A stretch of 64,000 nt of DNA from Streptomyces cyaneochromogenes (GTDB taxonomy: Bacteria > Actinomycetota > Actinomycetes > Streptomycetales > Streptomycetaceae): assembly GCF_003963535.1 (NCBI RefSeq), contig NZ_CP034539.1:4960001-5024000 (forward strand), in the 5' to 3' direction. Shown here one piece after another: positions 8,262 to 17,438 of this stretch. Numbering within the stretch: the stretch's first letter is position 1; every line of letters begins with the position of its first letter. The translations under genes and the position numbers were made by a program. The notes beneath the pieces were generated by a model that saw only the letters and a list, made by a program, of their open reading frames with translations, did no database searches and had not been told where the DNA came from.

Positions 8262-8936
8262 TCAAGGCCGTTCTCCCCGCGGGGCCGCCCCCGCGAGATA
8301 GCCCATGACCCGCTCCAACGGCCACACCTCCCCGATCTTGTGCCGGATGTCGAAGAGGTTCGCCGCGTGCACGTCCGGATCCCGGTCGCCGACCGCGTCC
8401 TCCACGACGACCGGGACGAACCCGTGCTGCATCGCGTCGAGCGCGGTGGCTCGCACGCAGCCGCTCGTCGACAGCCCGCCGATGAGGAGCGTGTCGATGC
8501 GGTTGGCCGTGAGGTACGCCGCCAGCGACGTGCCGAAGAATGCGCTCGGGTACTGCTTGGTGACCGTCAACTCGTCCGGCGTAGGGGCGAGTCCGTCGAT
8601 GAAGTCGCCGTACGGACTGCCCTCGGCGAACACCCTCAGCGTCGGCACCTTGCGGAAGAAGACGCCGCCGTCACCGCCGTCGGGTCGGAACCGCACCCGG
8701 GTGACGACCACGGGAATCCCCGCCCGCCGCGCCCCCGCCAGCAACGCCCTCATCGCCTCCACGGCCGGTTCGACCCCGGCGTACAGAGGGCAGTCGGGGT
8801 CCACATAGGCGCGGGCCGGGTCGACCAGGAGCAGGGCGGGGGAGGTGCCGGGGGTGAGACTGCCGTCCAGGCCGGCCCGCTCGTAGTCGTTCTCCTGCGA
8901 CTCCTCCCGCACGGCCCGCCGCCGTAACCCGCTCAT
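8262..8936 (-). CDS. rutB: isochorismatase-family amidohydrolase, RutB-like
   Basis: 224 residues. Cysteine hydrolase of the isochorismatase fold with the usual triad: Asp in ALLLVDPARAYVD, Lys in VTKQYPSAF, and the nucleophile in GGLSTSGCVRATALDA. RutB hydrolyses peroxyureidoacrylate released by RutA in uracil breakdown. The gene overlaps the end of rutA by 4 bp, so translation is coupled, and the pairing is what names it. The rest of a full rut operon is not adjacent, so the product's further fate here is unclear. Confidence 0.75.
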   Translation of the reverse strand: MSGLRRRAVREESQENDYERAGLDGSLTPGTSPALLLVDPARAYVDPDCPLYAGVEPAVEAMRALLAGARRAGIPVVVTRVRFRPDGGDGGVFFRKVPTLRVFAEGSPYGDFIDGLAPTPDELTVTKQYPSAFFGTSLAAYLTANRIDTLLIGGLSTSGCVRATALDAMQHGFVPVVVEDAVGDRDPDVHAANLFDIRHKIGEVWPLERVMGYLAGAAPRGERP

Positions 8937-10000
8937 CCCCGCCGGCACTTCATCAGCGGCTGGATCCGCGTGCCGAAGTTCTCGATGCCCGCCAGGAAGT
9001 CGTCGAAGACCAGCATGATCCCCTTCGTGCCGTCGACTTCGGCGACCTCGTCGAGCATCCGCGCCACGCTCTCGTACGACCCCACGAGCGTGCCCATGTT
9101 GAAGTTCACCGCGCCCTCCGGCAGCACGATGGTCCGGGCCGTCGAGGAGTCGTCGGCGGTGGTGTCCGAGGCCGACTCGCCCGCCATGTAGGCGAGGGCC
9201 GCGTGGTCGGCGTTGTCGTGGTAGTCCCGCCATTTCGCCTGGGCGGCCTCGTCCGTCTCGTCGGCGATGACCATGAAGAGCGAGAGCGCCCCGACGTCCC
9301 GGCCGGTCTCGCGCGCCGCGTCCACGAGCGTGGCCGTGGTGTCGGCGAAGGCGAGCGGGGTGTTGACGCCGCTGCCCAGGATGAAGTTGTAGTCGGCGTG
9401 CTCGGCGGCGAACCGCATGCCGGTGTTGCTCTGGCCCGCGGCGACGATGTCGATGTGCCCGTTCGCCGGGCGCGGCGACAGCACGCAGTCGTCCATCTCG
9501 TAGAACTCGCCCTTGAAGTCGCTGACGCCCTCGCCCCACAGCTCCTTCATGACGGTGACGTACTCGACGGCCCGGTCGTAGCGGTTGCCGAAGTGCTCGT
9601 CGCCGGGCCACAGGCCCATCTGGGAGTACTCGCCGGGCGCCCAGCCGGTGACGATGTTGATGCCGAAGCGGCCGGGGGCGATCGAGTCGACCGTCGTGGC
9701 CATGCGGGCGACGATCGCCGGGGGCAGCACGAGGATCGGCGTGGAGGCGTACAGCTTGATCCGCTCGGTGACCGCGGCCAGGCCCGCCATCAGCGTGAAC
9801 GACTCCAGACAGTGGTCCCAGAACTCGGTCTCGCCGCCGAACCCCTTGAGCTTGATCATCGACAGCGCGAAGTCGAGACCGTGCTCCTCGGCCTTCTGCA
9901 CGATGGCCTTGTTCAGCTCGAAGGTGGGCATGTACTGCGGTGAACTCTTCGATATGAGCCAGCCGTTGTTGCCGATGGGGATGAATACGCCGATGTCCAT
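8933..10000 (-). CDS. rutA: pyrimidine monooxygenase RutA-like (LLM class flavin-dependent)
   Basis: 355 residues. The sequence is strikingly RutA-like from the start: MDIGVFIPIGNNGWLIS, PQYMPTFELNKAIVQKAEE, FALSMIKLKGFGGETEFWDH, NMGTLVGSYESVARMLDEVA and FDDFLAGIENFGTRIQPLMK. RutA opens the uracil or thymine ring with FMNH2 and O2. GAGGAG precedes ATG 10000. An open frame continues upstream to 12898 only as a shadow of the SpoIIE gene. The pair rutA-rutB forms one operon divergent from that gene. Confidence 0.9.
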   Translation of the reverse strand: MDIGVFIPIGNNGWLISKSSPQYMPTFELNKAIVQKAEEHGLDFALSMIKLKGFGGETEFWDHCLESFTLMAGLAAVTERIKLYASTPILVLPPAIVARMATTVDSIAPGRFGINIVTGWAPGEYSQMGLWPGDEHFGNRYDRAVEYVTVMKELWGEGVSDFKGEFYEMDDCVLSPRPANGHIDIVAAGQSNTGMRFAAEHADYNFILGSGVNTPLAFADTTATLVDAARETGRDVGALSLFMVIADETDEAAQAKWRDYHDNADHAALAYMAGESASDTTADDSSTARTIVLPEGAVNFNMGTLVGSYESVARMLDEVAEVDGTKGIMLVFDDFLAGIENFGTRIQPLMKCRRG

Positions 10001-10162
10001 GCCGCTCCTCAGCGGGTCGGGGGTACCGGGTGATGCTAAGTCGGGGAGGCCAACTCCGCGTTGGATACGGGTGGTTGACGGCCTGTCGAGCAGCGGGAAC
10101 GGCGGCGTAAGGATCTTGCGAAGCACCGAATCGGTTGAGCCCGGAACGGTAAAGTCCGCAGC

Positions 10163-13123
10163 ATGAACGCTCGGCTGGCACTGCTCGGCACGGTGGCCCC
10201 CGGTGTCGCGGAAAGCGAAGTCTTCCGGCTGGCCCTGCAGCATGCGGTGGGCGAGCTGGGCGCGCTCGGCGGGATGATCCATCTGCGTGGCCCGATGTCC
10301 GCACTGCGCCTGGTGTCGACGGCCGGGCTGCCGCCCGCCCTCACCCTCTGCTGGGAGATCATCGACCAGGAGGGCCCGCTGGCCCCGGCCCGTGCGCTGC
10401 ACGAGGGAAGCGGCGTCTGGGTCCCGCTGAGCCCGTCCGGCGCGGTCGACACCCCGGACGCCACCTGGCCCGGCACCGGCCTCGCCGCGCTGCCGATGCA
10501 CAGCGGCCACCGCAGCACCGGCGCCCTCAGCGTCCTGATGGGCGACCAGGGCGAACCGACGCCCGAGCACTGGGAGTTCCTGCGCGCCCTCATCGCCTGG
10601 ACCGAGGACCGTATGGTCCAGGCTCCGCCGCCCATCGGACCGGTCCTGCCGGCGAAGAACGGCGAGCGCCTGCGCCAGTCCCTGAAGGAGGTCAGCGTCG
10701 GCTCCTGGGACTGGAACATCCGCACCGGCGACCTGCTCTGGGACGAGGCGGCCCTGGAGCTCTACGGCACCCGGCCGCAGGACTACACCGGCAAGGTCGA
10801 GAACTGGATGCGGTGCGTCCACCCCGACGACCTCGCGCCGACCCTGGCGGCGGCGGACCGGGCGATCGTCGACGGCGGCGTCTTCGAGGCCGAGTACCGG
10901 GTGCGCAAACTGGACGGCACCTGGGGCTGGACGCAGGCCCGCGGCAGGGCGACGTACGACGAGCACGGCGAGCCGCACCGGATGATCGGCGTGGGCTGGG
11001 ACAGCGACGAGCCGCGCTCCGCCCGCGACGCGCTCGGCCGGGCCCTGCGGCACATGAGCGACGGCTTCCTCGCGATGGACGACGACTGGCGGATCACCTT
11101 CGCCAACGTGGAGGCCGAACGCACCCTGGGCTACTCCGAGGAGGAGCTGTTCGGCCGTCTGCTGTGGGACCTGCCCGCCGCCGAGCAGGTGCCCGGCCTG
11201 GAGATCCGCTGCCGGCAGGCCGCCGCCGCGGAGAAGTCGGTCAGCTTCGACGTACGGCTGCCCAACGGCCGCCTGTGCCACCTGCGGCTGGTCCCCGGCC
11301 CCGATGGCCGCACGATCTACTTCACCGACGTCACCGAGAAGCGCCGCCTGGAGGAGGAGCGCCGGTCCGCCGAGCGGGCCGCCATCGAACGGGCCGCGCG
11401 AATAGCGGAGTTGACGACCGCGCTCGCCAAGGCGACGACCTCGAAGGACGTGGTGGACGCGGTCGCCCGCCGGGTGCTGCCGCCGTTCGAGGCGACCGGC
11501 CTGGTGGTGCAGACCGTGGAGGGCGACCGGCTGCACACCGTCGGCTCCGTCGGCTACCCGGACGACGTCCTCGCCGCCCTCGACGGCCGTGAACGTACGG
11601 AGCCCAGCCCGCTGTGGGACGCGATACTGGCCGGTGCGCCCCTGTTCCTGTCCTCCCGGCAGGAGTTCGTCGCCCGCTACCCCGACGACGCCGACCTGCC
11701 CGCCCGCGCCGACAAGCAGGCCTGGGCGCTGCTCCCCCTCACCGCCTCGGGCCACACCTTCGGCATCTGCGCGGTCACCTTCGACCACCCGCGCCGCCTC
11801 ACCGACGAGGAGCGCACCCTGCTGACCGCGACCAGCGCCCTGGTCGCCCAGGCCCTGGAACGCGCCCGCCTCTTCGACGCCGAGCACACCCGGTCCCGCG
11901 AACTGCAGCGCGGCCTGCTCCCCCGCGACCTGCCCACCCTCCCCGCCTGCACGGCCGCGGCCCGCTACCTCCCGGCGGGCCAGGGCATGGACGTCGGCGG
12001 CGACTGGTACGACATCATCCCGCTCTCGGGCGGCCAGGTGGCGCTGGTCGTGGGCGACGTCATGGGCCACGGCCTGCCGGAGGCGGCCACCATGGGCCGC
12101 CTGCGCACGGCGGTCCACACCCTGGCCGACCTCGAACTGCCGCCCGACGAGATCATGAGCCGCCTCAACGACATCGTCGGGGCCATGGGCGAGGAGTCGT
12201 ACGTGACCTGCCTGTACGCGCTGTACGACTCCACGACGAGGATCTGCTCCATAGCGAGGGCGGGCCACCCGCCCCCCGCCCTGCTCCACCCGGACGGCAC
12301 GGTGGTGTTCCCGCCCCTCGCGGCCGACCCGCCCCTGGGCGCGGCGGAGCCCCCCTTCGAGACGACGGAGATCCAGGTCCCCGAAGGCAGCGTGCTCGCC
12401 CTCTACACCGACGGCCTGGTGGAGTCGTCGAAACGCGAGATGGACGAGGGCATGGCGGCCCTCGCCGACGTCCTCGCCACCTCCCACACGGACGGCACGG
12501 CGAAGGACCTGGAGCTCCTCTGCGAGCGGATCACGACCGCCCTCCTCCCCACCGAGCACCAGGCCGCCGACGACGCGGCCTTCCTCCTCGCCCGCCTCCA
12601 CGCACTGCCCGCCTCCCGCATGGCCTCCTGGCCCCTCCCCCAGGACCCCAGAGCAGCCGGCCAGGCCCGCGCCCTCATCCGCACCCAACTGGCGGCCTGG
12701 GGCCTCGACGCCCTCACCCCCACGACCGAACTGCTGGCCAGCGAACTGGTCGGCAACGTCATCCGCCACGCCAGAGGCCCCCTCCGCCTCCGCCTCCTGC
12801 ACGGCGCCGACCTGATCTGCGAGGTCTTCGACGGCAGCCTGACGATGCCACGCATCCGCCGGGCGACCGAGACGGACGAGGGAGGCCGGGGGCTGCAACT
12901 GGTCACGGCGCTCTCGCAGCGGTGGGGGACGCGGTACACCCCGACCGGGAAGTGCATCTGGACGGAACAGGCGGTACGGGGGGAGGTGGGGGCCGATCCG
13001 CTGGAGGGGATGTTCCTCGGGGTGGCGGGGTTGGGGGAGGACTTCGACGGGGACTTCGATGGGGACTTGGACGGGCTGGGCTTCGGGGGCGAGGAGTTGT
13101 TCGGGGCCGACCAGGAGTTGTAG
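10163..13123 (+). CDS. PAS/GAF/SpoIIE phosphatase/HATPase multi-domain signalling protein
   Basis: 986 residues. Order: an N-terminal sensor-like region (1-150), a PAS_3 domain (about 170-275, SWDWNIRTGDLLWDEAALEL), a second PAS (280-390), GAF (395-590), a PP2C/SpoIIE phosphatase (600-815, metal-binding GGDWYD at 611-616 and VVGDVMGHG near 630), and an RsbW-like HATPase (830-965, LLASELVGNVIRHA near 857). Such proteins switch anti-sigma-factor antagonists in the partner-switching pathways of Streptomyces and can act both as kinase and phosphatase. The extreme C-terminus is acidic with DFDGDFDGDLDG repeats. No dedicated antagonist gene is adjacent. Confidence 0.9.
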   Translation: MNARLALLGTVAPGVAESEVFRLALQHAVGELGALGGMIHLRGPMSALRLVSTAGLPPALTLCWEIIDQEGPLAPARALHEGSGVWVPLSPSGAVDTPDATWPGTGLAALPMHSGHRSTGALSVLMGDQGEPTPEHWEFLRALIAWTEDRMVQAPPPIGPVLPAKNGERLRQSLKEVSVGSWDWNIRTGDLLWDEAALELYGTRPQDYTGKVENWMRCVHPDDLAPTLAAADRAIVDGGVFEAEYRVRKLDGTWGWTQARGRATYDEHGEPHRMIGVGWDSDEPRSARDALGRALRHMSDGFLAMDDDWRITFANVEAERTLGYSEEELFGRLLWDLPAAEQVPGLEIRCRQAAAAEKSVSFDVRLPNGRLCHLRLVPGPDGRTIYFTDVTEKRRLEEERRSAERAAIERAARIAELTTALAKATTSKDVVDAVARRVLPPFEATGLVVQTVEGDRLHTVGSVGYPDDVLAALDGRERTEPSPLWDAILAGAPLFLSSRQEFVARYPDDADLPARADKQAWALLPLTASGHTFGICAVTFDHPRRLTDEERTLLTATSALVAQALERARLFDAEHTRSRELQRGLLPRDLPTLPACTAAARYLPAGQGMDVGGDWYDIIPLSGGQVALVVGDVMGHGLPEAATMGRLRTAVHTLADLELPPDEIMSRLNDIVGAMGEESYVTCLYALYDSTTRICSIARAGHPPPALLHPDGTVVFPPLAADPPLGAAEPPFETTEIQVPEGSVLALYTDGLVESSKREMDEGMAALADVLATSHTDGTAKDLELLCERITTALLPTEHQAADDAAFLLARLHALPASRMASWPLPQDPRAAGQARALIRTQLAAWGLDALTPTTELLASELVGNVIRHARGPLRLRLLHGADLICEVFDGSLTMPRIRRATETDEGGRGLQLVTALSQRWGTRYTPTGKCIWTEQAVRGEVGADPLEGMFLGVAGLGEDFDGDFDGDLDGLGFGGEELFGADQEL

Positions 13124-13181
13124 GCAGGGCTGGGCGCCGGCGCGGGGCTGGGCCTGAGGATCCGGGCTCGGGCTCGGGGCC

Positions 13182-13832
13182 CTACCCGGCCGTACGCCGT
13201 TGGGCCAACTCCCTGATCTCCTCCGGCAGCGCGTCAGCGGCCAACAGCAGCGGGAGCAGATCCGGTTCGCGGGTGACCGCGCGGAAGGAGACGGCGACGG
13301 TCACGTCGTGGTCGGGCCGATGGACGACCTCGACCGGATCGCCGGCCCGGATGTCACCGGGCTCGATCACGCGCAGATACGCGCCTGGCAGGGCGGCCTG
13401 CGTGAACCGCTTGATCCAGCCGTCCTGCTCCAGCCACCCCTGGAACGTCCCGCACGGGATCCGCGCGCACGACACCTCCAGCACCACGTCGGCCCCGATG
13501 CGCCAACGCTCACCGATCACCGCGCCGTTGACGTCCACCCCGACGGTCGTGAGGTTCTCACCGAAGACACCGTTGGCCAGCGTCCGCCCCAACTCGGCCT
13601 GCCACCCGTCGAGATCCTCACGGGCATACGCGTACACGGCCTGGTCGCCACCCCCGTGGTTCCGCACGTCATAGACACGGTCACCCGCGAGTCCCACCGC
13701 ACCGGTGCCCTTGGGCCCGGGAGCACTGACGGCAACCGGCCCGTCCACGGGCCGCTTGTCGATACCTGTCGCACCGAGCCCCTTCCAGGGGTTGGGGCTG
13801 GGATTGCCTACGTTGACGGAGAGCAGCCTCAT
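13182..13832 (-). CDS. MOSC domain protein (YiiM-like)
   Basis: 216 residues from ATG 13832 (MRLLSVNVGNP). MOSC features are GLAGDRVYDVRNHGGGDQAVYAYA, FGENLTTVGVDV, IGERWRIGADVVLEVSCARIPC with the conserved Cys, and a C-terminal helix. MOSC proteins bind molybdenum cofactor or transfer sulfur; YiiM-type members reduce N-hydroxylated compounds. The frame is open to 13988, but that segment is Arg/Pro-rich and lacks family similarity. It is convergent with the SpoIIE gene. Confidence 0.85.
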   Translation of the reverse strand: MRLLSVNVGNPSPNPWKGLGATGIDKRPVDGPVAVSAPGPKGTGAVGLAGDRVYDVRNHGGGDQAVYAYAREDLDGWQAELGRTLANGVFGENLTTVGVDVNGAVIGERWRIGADVVLEVSCARIPCGTFQGWLEQDGWIKRFTQAALPGAYLRVIEPGDIRAGDPVEVVHRPDHDVTVAVSFRAVTREPDLLPLLLAADALPEEIRELAQRRTAG

Positions 13833-13870
13833 CCGGACGACGTTACGGGCCTGCCGCGGCTCGCGGCGAC

Positions 13871-14224
13871 ATGTTTTCCCCTCCCGGCCGGGAGGGGAAC
13901 AGCCCCCTCGGGGTGCAGCCGGCTCCACCCTCGATCGGGTGGGCCGCCCCATGGCTGCGCCACGGCAACGACGGCAAGGTTGATGCAACGGAACCCGAAC
14001 GCAGGGCCCGCGGCCCCACCCGGAAGGCAGTCGGCCACGACATCACTGCCGTCCTCGACGCCCCCCCCCCGCACGACCTGCCCGAGCCGGACCTCACCCC
14101 CCTGCTCACCGCCTGGGACCTGGCCCACTCCACCACCGACCCCGAGTGGCGCCACCTCCTGGACAAGCTCGCCCGTCCCCACACCACCGAGGTGTTCCAC
14201 CGGCTGGCGCGGGCCGCGGCCTGA
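13871..14224 (+). CDS. possible hypothetical protein; N-terminus doubtful
   Basis: The last 60 codons have good GC3 bias and read HDLPEPDLTPLLTAWDL and WRHLLDKLARPHTTEVFHRL, so some real coding sequence is likely. The upstream part is doubtful: it begins inside a perfect 20-bp palindrome (13878-13897, C4TC3G2 with its mirror) and has no ribosome site. A run of ten C's lies near 14062. It may be a truncated gene. I do not recognise the family. Confidence 0.35.
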   Translation: MFSPPGREGNSPLGVQPAPPSIGWAAPWLRHGNDGKVDATEPERRARGPTRKAVGHDITAVLDAPPPHDLPEPDLTPLLTAWDLAHSTTDPEWRHLLDKLARPHTTEVFHRLARAAA

Positions 14225-14358
14225 CCGCACGCCCGTCCTAGGCGACGCGGAGCCCTCCCACGCCTCTCTTGTCACGAACATCCCCGCATCCCCCACCACC
14301 GTGCGAGGCTGGAGCGAAGCGTCGAGTGAGCGGGACACGGGGGGGGCGAAGGCGCCGT

Positions 14359-16416
14359 ATGGAGCACGGTGGGATCCGTCACCGACGGCTGTGGCTGGCC
14401 GTACTGACCACCTGCTGGGTGCTCGTCCTCGGGACGATCGTGTGGGCCGCGAGCGTGCTGGCCGAGGGAGGCCTGAAGCCTCAGGACACCGCCGGGCTGA
14501 TCGGGCTCGTGGTCGGCGCGATGAGCCTGGTCGCGGCGGTCGCCGCGCTCCGCCGGCGGGCGGGGCAGGAGGCCGACCCCGAAGCCGCGGCCGCACGCCT
14601 GAGACACCGGGTCCGGGTCGCCGAAGGCCGCCAGTGGCGTCAACTGCTCGGCGGTGACCGGGCCTTCATCGACCTCCGCTACGACGTTCCGCACTCCTCG
14701 TCGCGCAGCGCGAGCCCGCCGCCAGGGTTCGCGGGCCGGATGTCCAGGGCTACCGACGACTTCCTGGTCTTGAGCGACCGGCGGCTGGTGATCACCGGCG
14801 CCCCGGGGGCCGGCAAGGCCGTGCTCGCGCTGGCCCTGCTCCTGGGCCTGACCGAGAGGAACGGAACGGACCTGCCCGTACCGGTACGCCTCTCGCTGTC
14901 CGGCTGGGACCCCCAGGTCGACTTCGAGGAGTGGCTGGTCGAGCGGCTCGTCCAGGATTACGACCGCGAACCGCGGGTCGCCCGCGACCTGGTCGAGCAG
15001 CGGCGAGTGCTCCCGATCCTCGACGGCCTGGACGAAATGGACGAGACAGTAGAAGCCGGCACGGGGCCCGACCCCGCCGACGCGACCCGGGTGGAGACCT
15101 CACGCGCCCGCGCCGCGGTCGAACGGATCGACGAGTACCAGGACGGAGCGAGAGGGCTGCCGCTGGTGGTCACCTGTCGCACCGCTTGGTACGAGCGTCT
15201 GGAGTCCGTCGGCAGCGGGATTCCCGACGCCCTTCGCATCGAGATCCGGCCCGTCGCCGCCGACCAGGCCCGGGCCTACCTCGCCCACCGGATGCCGCAG
15301 GCCCAGGACCGCTGGAGCGGCGTGCTGCGCATTCTCGGCGAAGCCACCGGCTCGGGGCAGTTCCTCGCCCGTGCGATGTCCACCCCGTGGCGACTGACGC
15401 TGGCGGTGACGGCGTACGGGGAGCGGGGCGACCCCGGGGAACTCCTCCGCCACGACAGCCCGGCCGCCCTGGACGAAGACCTGTTGCGCCGCTACATCCC
15501 CGCCGCGACCCGCCTCCATCCCCCTCGCCGAGGCTCCTGCCGCCCTCACCAGGTGCACCACTGGCTCCGCCAACTGGCCCTGCACGCCCAGCGTCAGGAG
15601 GCGTCGGGCGCGTCGCCCGGACTGGCTCCCCATCAACTCTGGCCCCTCGCCGGGCGGCGCCGTGTGCGGGCCGTCGATGCCGCCCTGACCTCGTTGGTCA
15701 TCCTCGCCGGCGCCGCGGTACTGCTGCTCAAGACGGGCGCGGGACCGGATATGAGGCACCTACCGGCCGCCACCGGGATCGCCGTACTGGTGCTCGTCCT
15801 GCTGCTGCGAGCCGGCAGCAGCGGCGTGCCCGCCCCGCAGGGCGGCAAGCTCCGCCGTATCCGTACCCCGGACGGCAGAAGGCTGCTCGTTCACCGGTTG
15901 CGCGGCGCGGCCGTCGTCGCCCTGGCCGTACTCGTCTTCCACGGAGTCGCTTCGGGCGGCCTGGTCGCGGTGGTCCTCGCGGTGCTCACCGCCGGTCTCG
16001 TGCTCAGCCTCGTCTCCGAACTGGCCGCCGGCACGAGGGAGCGCCACGAACGGAGCGCCTCGCACCCCCGCCAGTTGCTGCGCGACGACATCAACTCCGG
16101 GCTCAGCTTCTCGGCCCTGTTCAGCCTCACCTTCGGCACCGTCGTCGGCTACAGCGGTGACTACGTCGTCGGCGTCGGCGCCGGCGTGCTCGGCGGCCTG
16201 GCCTGCGGCATGGTGTGGTGGACCGGCGCAGGCCGCCGCTACTTCGCCTTCCTCCTGTGCGCCTGGACACGCCGTCTCCTGCCCTGGCGGCTCGTCCGCT
16301 TCCTCGAGTGGGCCTACGGGGCAGGGCTCCTACGTGTGTCCGGCAGCACCTACCAGTTCCGCCACAAGGAACTCCAGACGTGGCTCTTACGGCATCCGAC
16401 GGCACCGTCCGGCTGA
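14359..16416 (+). CDS. membrane NACHT-domain NTPase
   Basis: 685 residues from MEHGGIRHRR. Two membrane helices open the protein (about 11-33 and 45-65). A NACHT module follows: Walker A GAPGAGKA at 147-154 (Ala instead of Thr/Ser after Lys), Walker B VLPILDGLDEMD near 217-228, and PLVVTCRTAWYERL. The last 220 residues hold several more membrane helices, then YQFRHKELQTWLL. NACHT NTPases in bacteria include several anti-phage effectors, but the role here is inferred. The codon at 16387-16389 is TTA, rare in Streptomyces and read by the bldA tRNA, eight codons before the stop. It starts a likely accessory group with the two genes downstream. Confidence 0.8.
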   Translation: MEHGGIRHRRLWLAVLTTCWVLVLGTIVWAASVLAEGGLKPQDTAGLIGLVVGAMSLVAAVAALRRRAGQEADPEAAAARLRHRVRVAEGRQWRQLLGGDRAFIDLRYDVPHSSSRSASPPPGFAGRMSRATDDFLVLSDRRLVITGAPGAGKAVLALALLLGLTERNGTDLPVPVRLSLSGWDPQVDFEEWLVERLVQDYDREPRVARDLVEQRRVLPILDGLDEMDETVEAGTGPDPADATRVETSRARAAVERIDEYQDGARGLPLVVTCRTAWYERLESVGSGIPDALRIEIRPVAADQARAYLAHRMPQAQDRWSGVLRILGEATGSGQFLARAMSTPWRLTLAVTAYGERGDPGELLRHDSPAALDEDLLRRYIPAATRLHPPRRGSCRPHQVHHWLRQLALHAQRQEASGASPGLAPHQLWPLAGRRRVRAVDAALTSLVILAGAAVLLLKTGAGPDMRHLPAATGIAVLVLVLLLRAGSSGVPAPQGGKLRRIRTPDGRRLLVHRLRGAAVVALAVLVFHGVASGGLVAVVLAVLTAGLVLSLVSELAAGTRERHERSASHPRQLLRDDINSGLSFSALFSLTFGTVVGYSGDYVVGVGAGVLGGLACGMVWWTGAGRRYFAFLLCAWTRRLLPWRLVRFLEWAYGAGLLRVSGSTYQFRHKELQTWLLRHPTAPSG

Positions 16417-16549
16417 GCAGAGCGGCCACGGGGACGGCGCGTTCAGGGCGCGCGCTTACATACCCGCATGCTTCAGTGCGCCCCTCCATACCGCACCGTT
16501 GTCAGCCTCATACTGCCGCCGAGGCGAGCGCGTTGAGGGCGAGGGGGAT

Positions 16550-16690
16550 GTGACGGTGGCCAACGACGACGGCGACACCCGCAGCGGTTCCGAGGACACG
16601 TCGAAGGACGGCACGAAGGGAAAGCAGCCGGAGGAGAAGCGGGAGTACCCGAAAATAGACGTGCGACGGCGGAACTACCTCACGAAGTGA
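16550..16690 (+). CDS. small charged hypothetical protein
   Basis: 46 residues from GTG 16550, preceded by GAGGGGG. The sequence is rich in Asp, Glu, Lys and Ser and ends YPKIDVRRRNYLTK. There is no membrane segment or known motif. It lies between the NACHT gene (133 bp away) and a membrane protein starting 8 bp after its stop, so it is probably co-expressed with the latter. It may be a disordered partner peptide. Confidence 0.5.
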   Translation: MTVANDDGDTRSGSEDTSKDGTKGKQPEEKREYPKIDVRRRNYLTK

Positions 16691-16698
16691 TCCCATAG

Positions 16699-17184
16699 GT
16701 GTCCGCCGGCGACGAGATGAGCGAGCTCGTCAAGAACCAGCTGGAGATCGTCCGCGCCAGGAGGGCTTCGCTCGAAGGCCGGGCAGTTGCCGTCATCAGC
16801 TCCGCGGGAGTGCTGGTCACACTGCAGCTCGCCCTGGTCACCGCCTTTTCCGGCGGCCAGGATCTGTCCGTTTCATCTCGAGTTCTCGTCGGCATTTCGT
16901 CGACCTTTCTCGCATTGTCATGCCTCGGGGCAATACTCGTGAATCTGCCGCGTCGGTCTCATGATCTGGACCCTGACAGCATTGAGCGTGCCATTGACTT
17001 CGACCACTGGTCCGCGCCGAGCTATCAAGCAAGCAGGGTGATCGTGCGCGCGAGACTCAACGTATTGAGGTCGGAGGACAATGCCGCCCAGCGGCAGGCC
17101 CTGTGCCTCATGGCCGCCTTCGCGTGCGAGATGCTGGGCGTCGGGACGGCGTCCTCGGCGGTCGTGACACAGATCTTCACCTGA
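16699..17184 (+). CDS. three-TM hypothetical protein of the SLATT/PycTM type (tentative)
   Basis: 161 residues, GTG start. A helical N-terminus (MSELVKNQLEIVRARRASLEGR) leads into two close membrane helices (VAVISSAGVLVTLQLALVTAF and VLVGISSTFLALSCLGAILVNL); after a soluble loop a third hydrophobic segment follows near the end. The layout is reminiscent of SLATT or PycTM effector proteins that work with nucleotide-based or NTPase defence genes, but I cannot claim homology. Codons are less GC-biased than neighbours (for example ATT, TCG-ACC-TTT, GCA-TTG-TCA), a sign of transfer. Confidence 0.55.
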   Translation: MSAGDEMSELVKNQLEIVRARRASLEGRAVAVISSAGVLVTLQLALVTAFSGGQDLSVSSRVLVGISSTFLALSCLGAILVNLPRRSHDLDPDSIERAIDFDHWSAPSYQASRVIVRARLNVLRSEDNAAQRQALCLMAAFACEMLGVGTASSAVVTQIFT

Positions 17185-17217
17185 AGCCGCGGACCACCGC
17201 ACACACATTGCCAGCCA

Positions 17218-17371
17218 TGCGGTGCCGCCGTCCGCCGCGCACGACGCGGTCATCTGCGTCGGCTACCACTCGCGGGCCGGAGCGCCTGGCGTACTGAGTC
17301 GGGGCGAGATCGGGCCGGCCCACGCCACCGTGGCCGTGAGGTACGCGCGGGACCGCTTCGCGGCGGACTGA
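17218..17371 (+). pseudogene. remnant of M55-type D-aminopeptidase (DppA-like)
   Basis: One frame reads AAHDAVICVGYHSRAGAPG, very like the GYHxxAGxxGVL motif of M55 D-aminopeptidases, and then jumps to a C-terminal-looking VAVRYARDRFAAD before the stop. A full M55 protein has about 270 residues, so most of the gene is missing. No credible start is seen. Confidence 0.45.
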
Positions 17372-17438
17372 CACACGCTCCCGTGAACACATCTGTAGGA
17401 GACCCTGCAATGCCGGAACCTGCCTAGACTCTAAGATC

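Noticed and set aside
10001..12898. Long minus-strand frame upstream of rutA (ORF to 12898)
   Set aside because: It is the antisense shadow of the SpoIIE gene; RutA similarity and the ribosome site begin at 10000.
13878..13897. 20-bp palindrome as an operator of the MOSC gene
   Set aside because: Possible, but it lies where an uncertain reading frame begins, and the GC-rich hairpin could equally be a transcript end; no evidence decides.
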